DNA from: Gammaproteobacteria bacterium
GTDB taxonomy: Bacteria; Pseudomonadota; Gammaproteobacteria; Pseudomonadales; JAUIET01
Length of the DNA stretch: 55,019 bases
Assembly: GCA_030431775.1 (NCBI GenBank)
Contig: JAUIHW010000026.1
Location: 1-55,019 of the forward strand
Direction of reading: 5' to 3'
Every line of letters starts with the position of its first letter. Within the stretch, counting starts at the first letter, position 1. The position numbers and the translations under genes were made by a program. Of this stretch, positions 54,943-55,019 are shown one piece after another. The notes under the pieces are model-generated. The model made no database searches and was not told the origin of the DNA. It saw only the letters and a list, made by a program, of their open reading frames with translations.

Positions 54943-55019
54943 ATGAGTGAGCCCCCGCGCCATGCAAAGCTAATTATTGTTGGTTCCGGGCCAGCCGGAT
55001 ACTCCGCTGCGGTGTACGC
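54943..55019 (+). CDS. trxB: Thioredoxin reductase, N-terminal fragment (continues past window)
   Basis: Only the first 25 codons are visible. MSEPPRHAKLIIVGSG followed by PAGYSAAVYA shows the GxGPAG FAD-binding loop typical of TrxB, which reduces thioredoxin with NADPH. Other FAD-dependent pyridine-nucleotide reductases cannot be fully excluded from this fragment. It is divergent from the CULT gene, with a 78-base region between. Confidence 0.75.
   Translation, partial: MSEPPRHAKLIIVGSGPAGYSAAVY

Noticed and set aside
54912-54950. Twelve-codon leader peptide upstream of trxB
   Set aside because: It overlaps the trxB start, has no ribosome binding site or attenuator-like structure, and is too short to support.
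1-55019. CRISPR arrays, insertion sequences, tRNA or rRNA genes, prophage genes
   Set aside because: No regularly spaced repeats, transposase or integrase frames, or tRNA-like cloverleaf in the short gaps were found on reading both strands; a tRNAscan or IS search would settle it.

Overview
The window looks like chromosomal DNA of a free-living, probably aquatic, gammaproteobacterium from the broad Pseudomonadales/Cellvibrionales area. This is inferred from protein style: Pseudomonas-type isocitrate lyase, FabV, MiaE, a RibB fused to a dead RibA domain, RraA, DjlA, and a PhaD-like regulator facing a phasin. Coding density is very high. There is no gene-free stretch longer than about 160 bases, and no rRNA, tRNA, IS element or CRISPR array was seen.

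Region by region: 1-7718 holds the end of an insulinase-family (M16) peptidase, a membrane-anchored receiver-domain protein, and the pyruvate dehydrogenase pair aceE-aceF. 7728-10401 holds a TauD-like dioxygenase, a family-2-like glycosyltransferase and miaE. From 10464 a long run of plus-strand genes begins with fabV and a metallo-beta-lactamase-fold hydrolase. It continues through a compact cluster (12552-25869) for degrading the last two rings (C and D) of steroids: FadD3, IpdA, IpdB, IpdC, a FadE31/FadE32-type pair, FadA6, an Rv3548c-like SDR, a second dehydrogenase pair containing FadE30, IpdF and another thiolase. ParA, DjlA and a short Ppx/GppA follow.

28497-38905 is mixed. It contains isocitrate lyase, a P450 with a thiolase-like protein that has lost its catalytic residues, an NAD-dependent epimerase, a PhaD-like regulator converging on a phasin, LysR, RraA, an AraC regulator and RibB fused to a degenerate RibA domain. 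38990-48688 is a signalling block: an HMCES/YedK protein, a compact hybrid histidine kinase, then on the minus strand a TonB-dependent receptor, a YfiR-family periplasmic protein and a 1647-residue CHASE8-HAMP-kinase-REC-REC-HPt-REC-PAS-GGDEF-EAL protein. These last three are packed as one unit and may form a trans-envelope c-di-GMP signalling system. 48847-55019 carries a full-length bacterial relative of animal alkylglycerol monooxygenase, MsrA, a Yip1-family membrane protein, RimO-RsmE, a DUF2244 protein, a small cereblon-like (CULT-domain) protein with an intact aromatic cage, and the start of trxB.

The genes fit together as follows. The steroid cluster would turn the ring C/D intermediate HIP into acetyl-, propionyl- and succinyl-type CoA units. 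The glyoxylate shunt (AceA) and pyruvate dehydrogenase serve the same C2 metabolism. The genes for opening rings A and B, EchA20 and a KstR2-type repressor are not in the window and must lie elsewhere if the pathway is complete. The most interesting items for a second look are the TonB receptor/YfiR/giant kinase unit, the CULT protein, the AGMO-like enzyme and the steroid cluster with paired acyl-CoA dehydrogenases.
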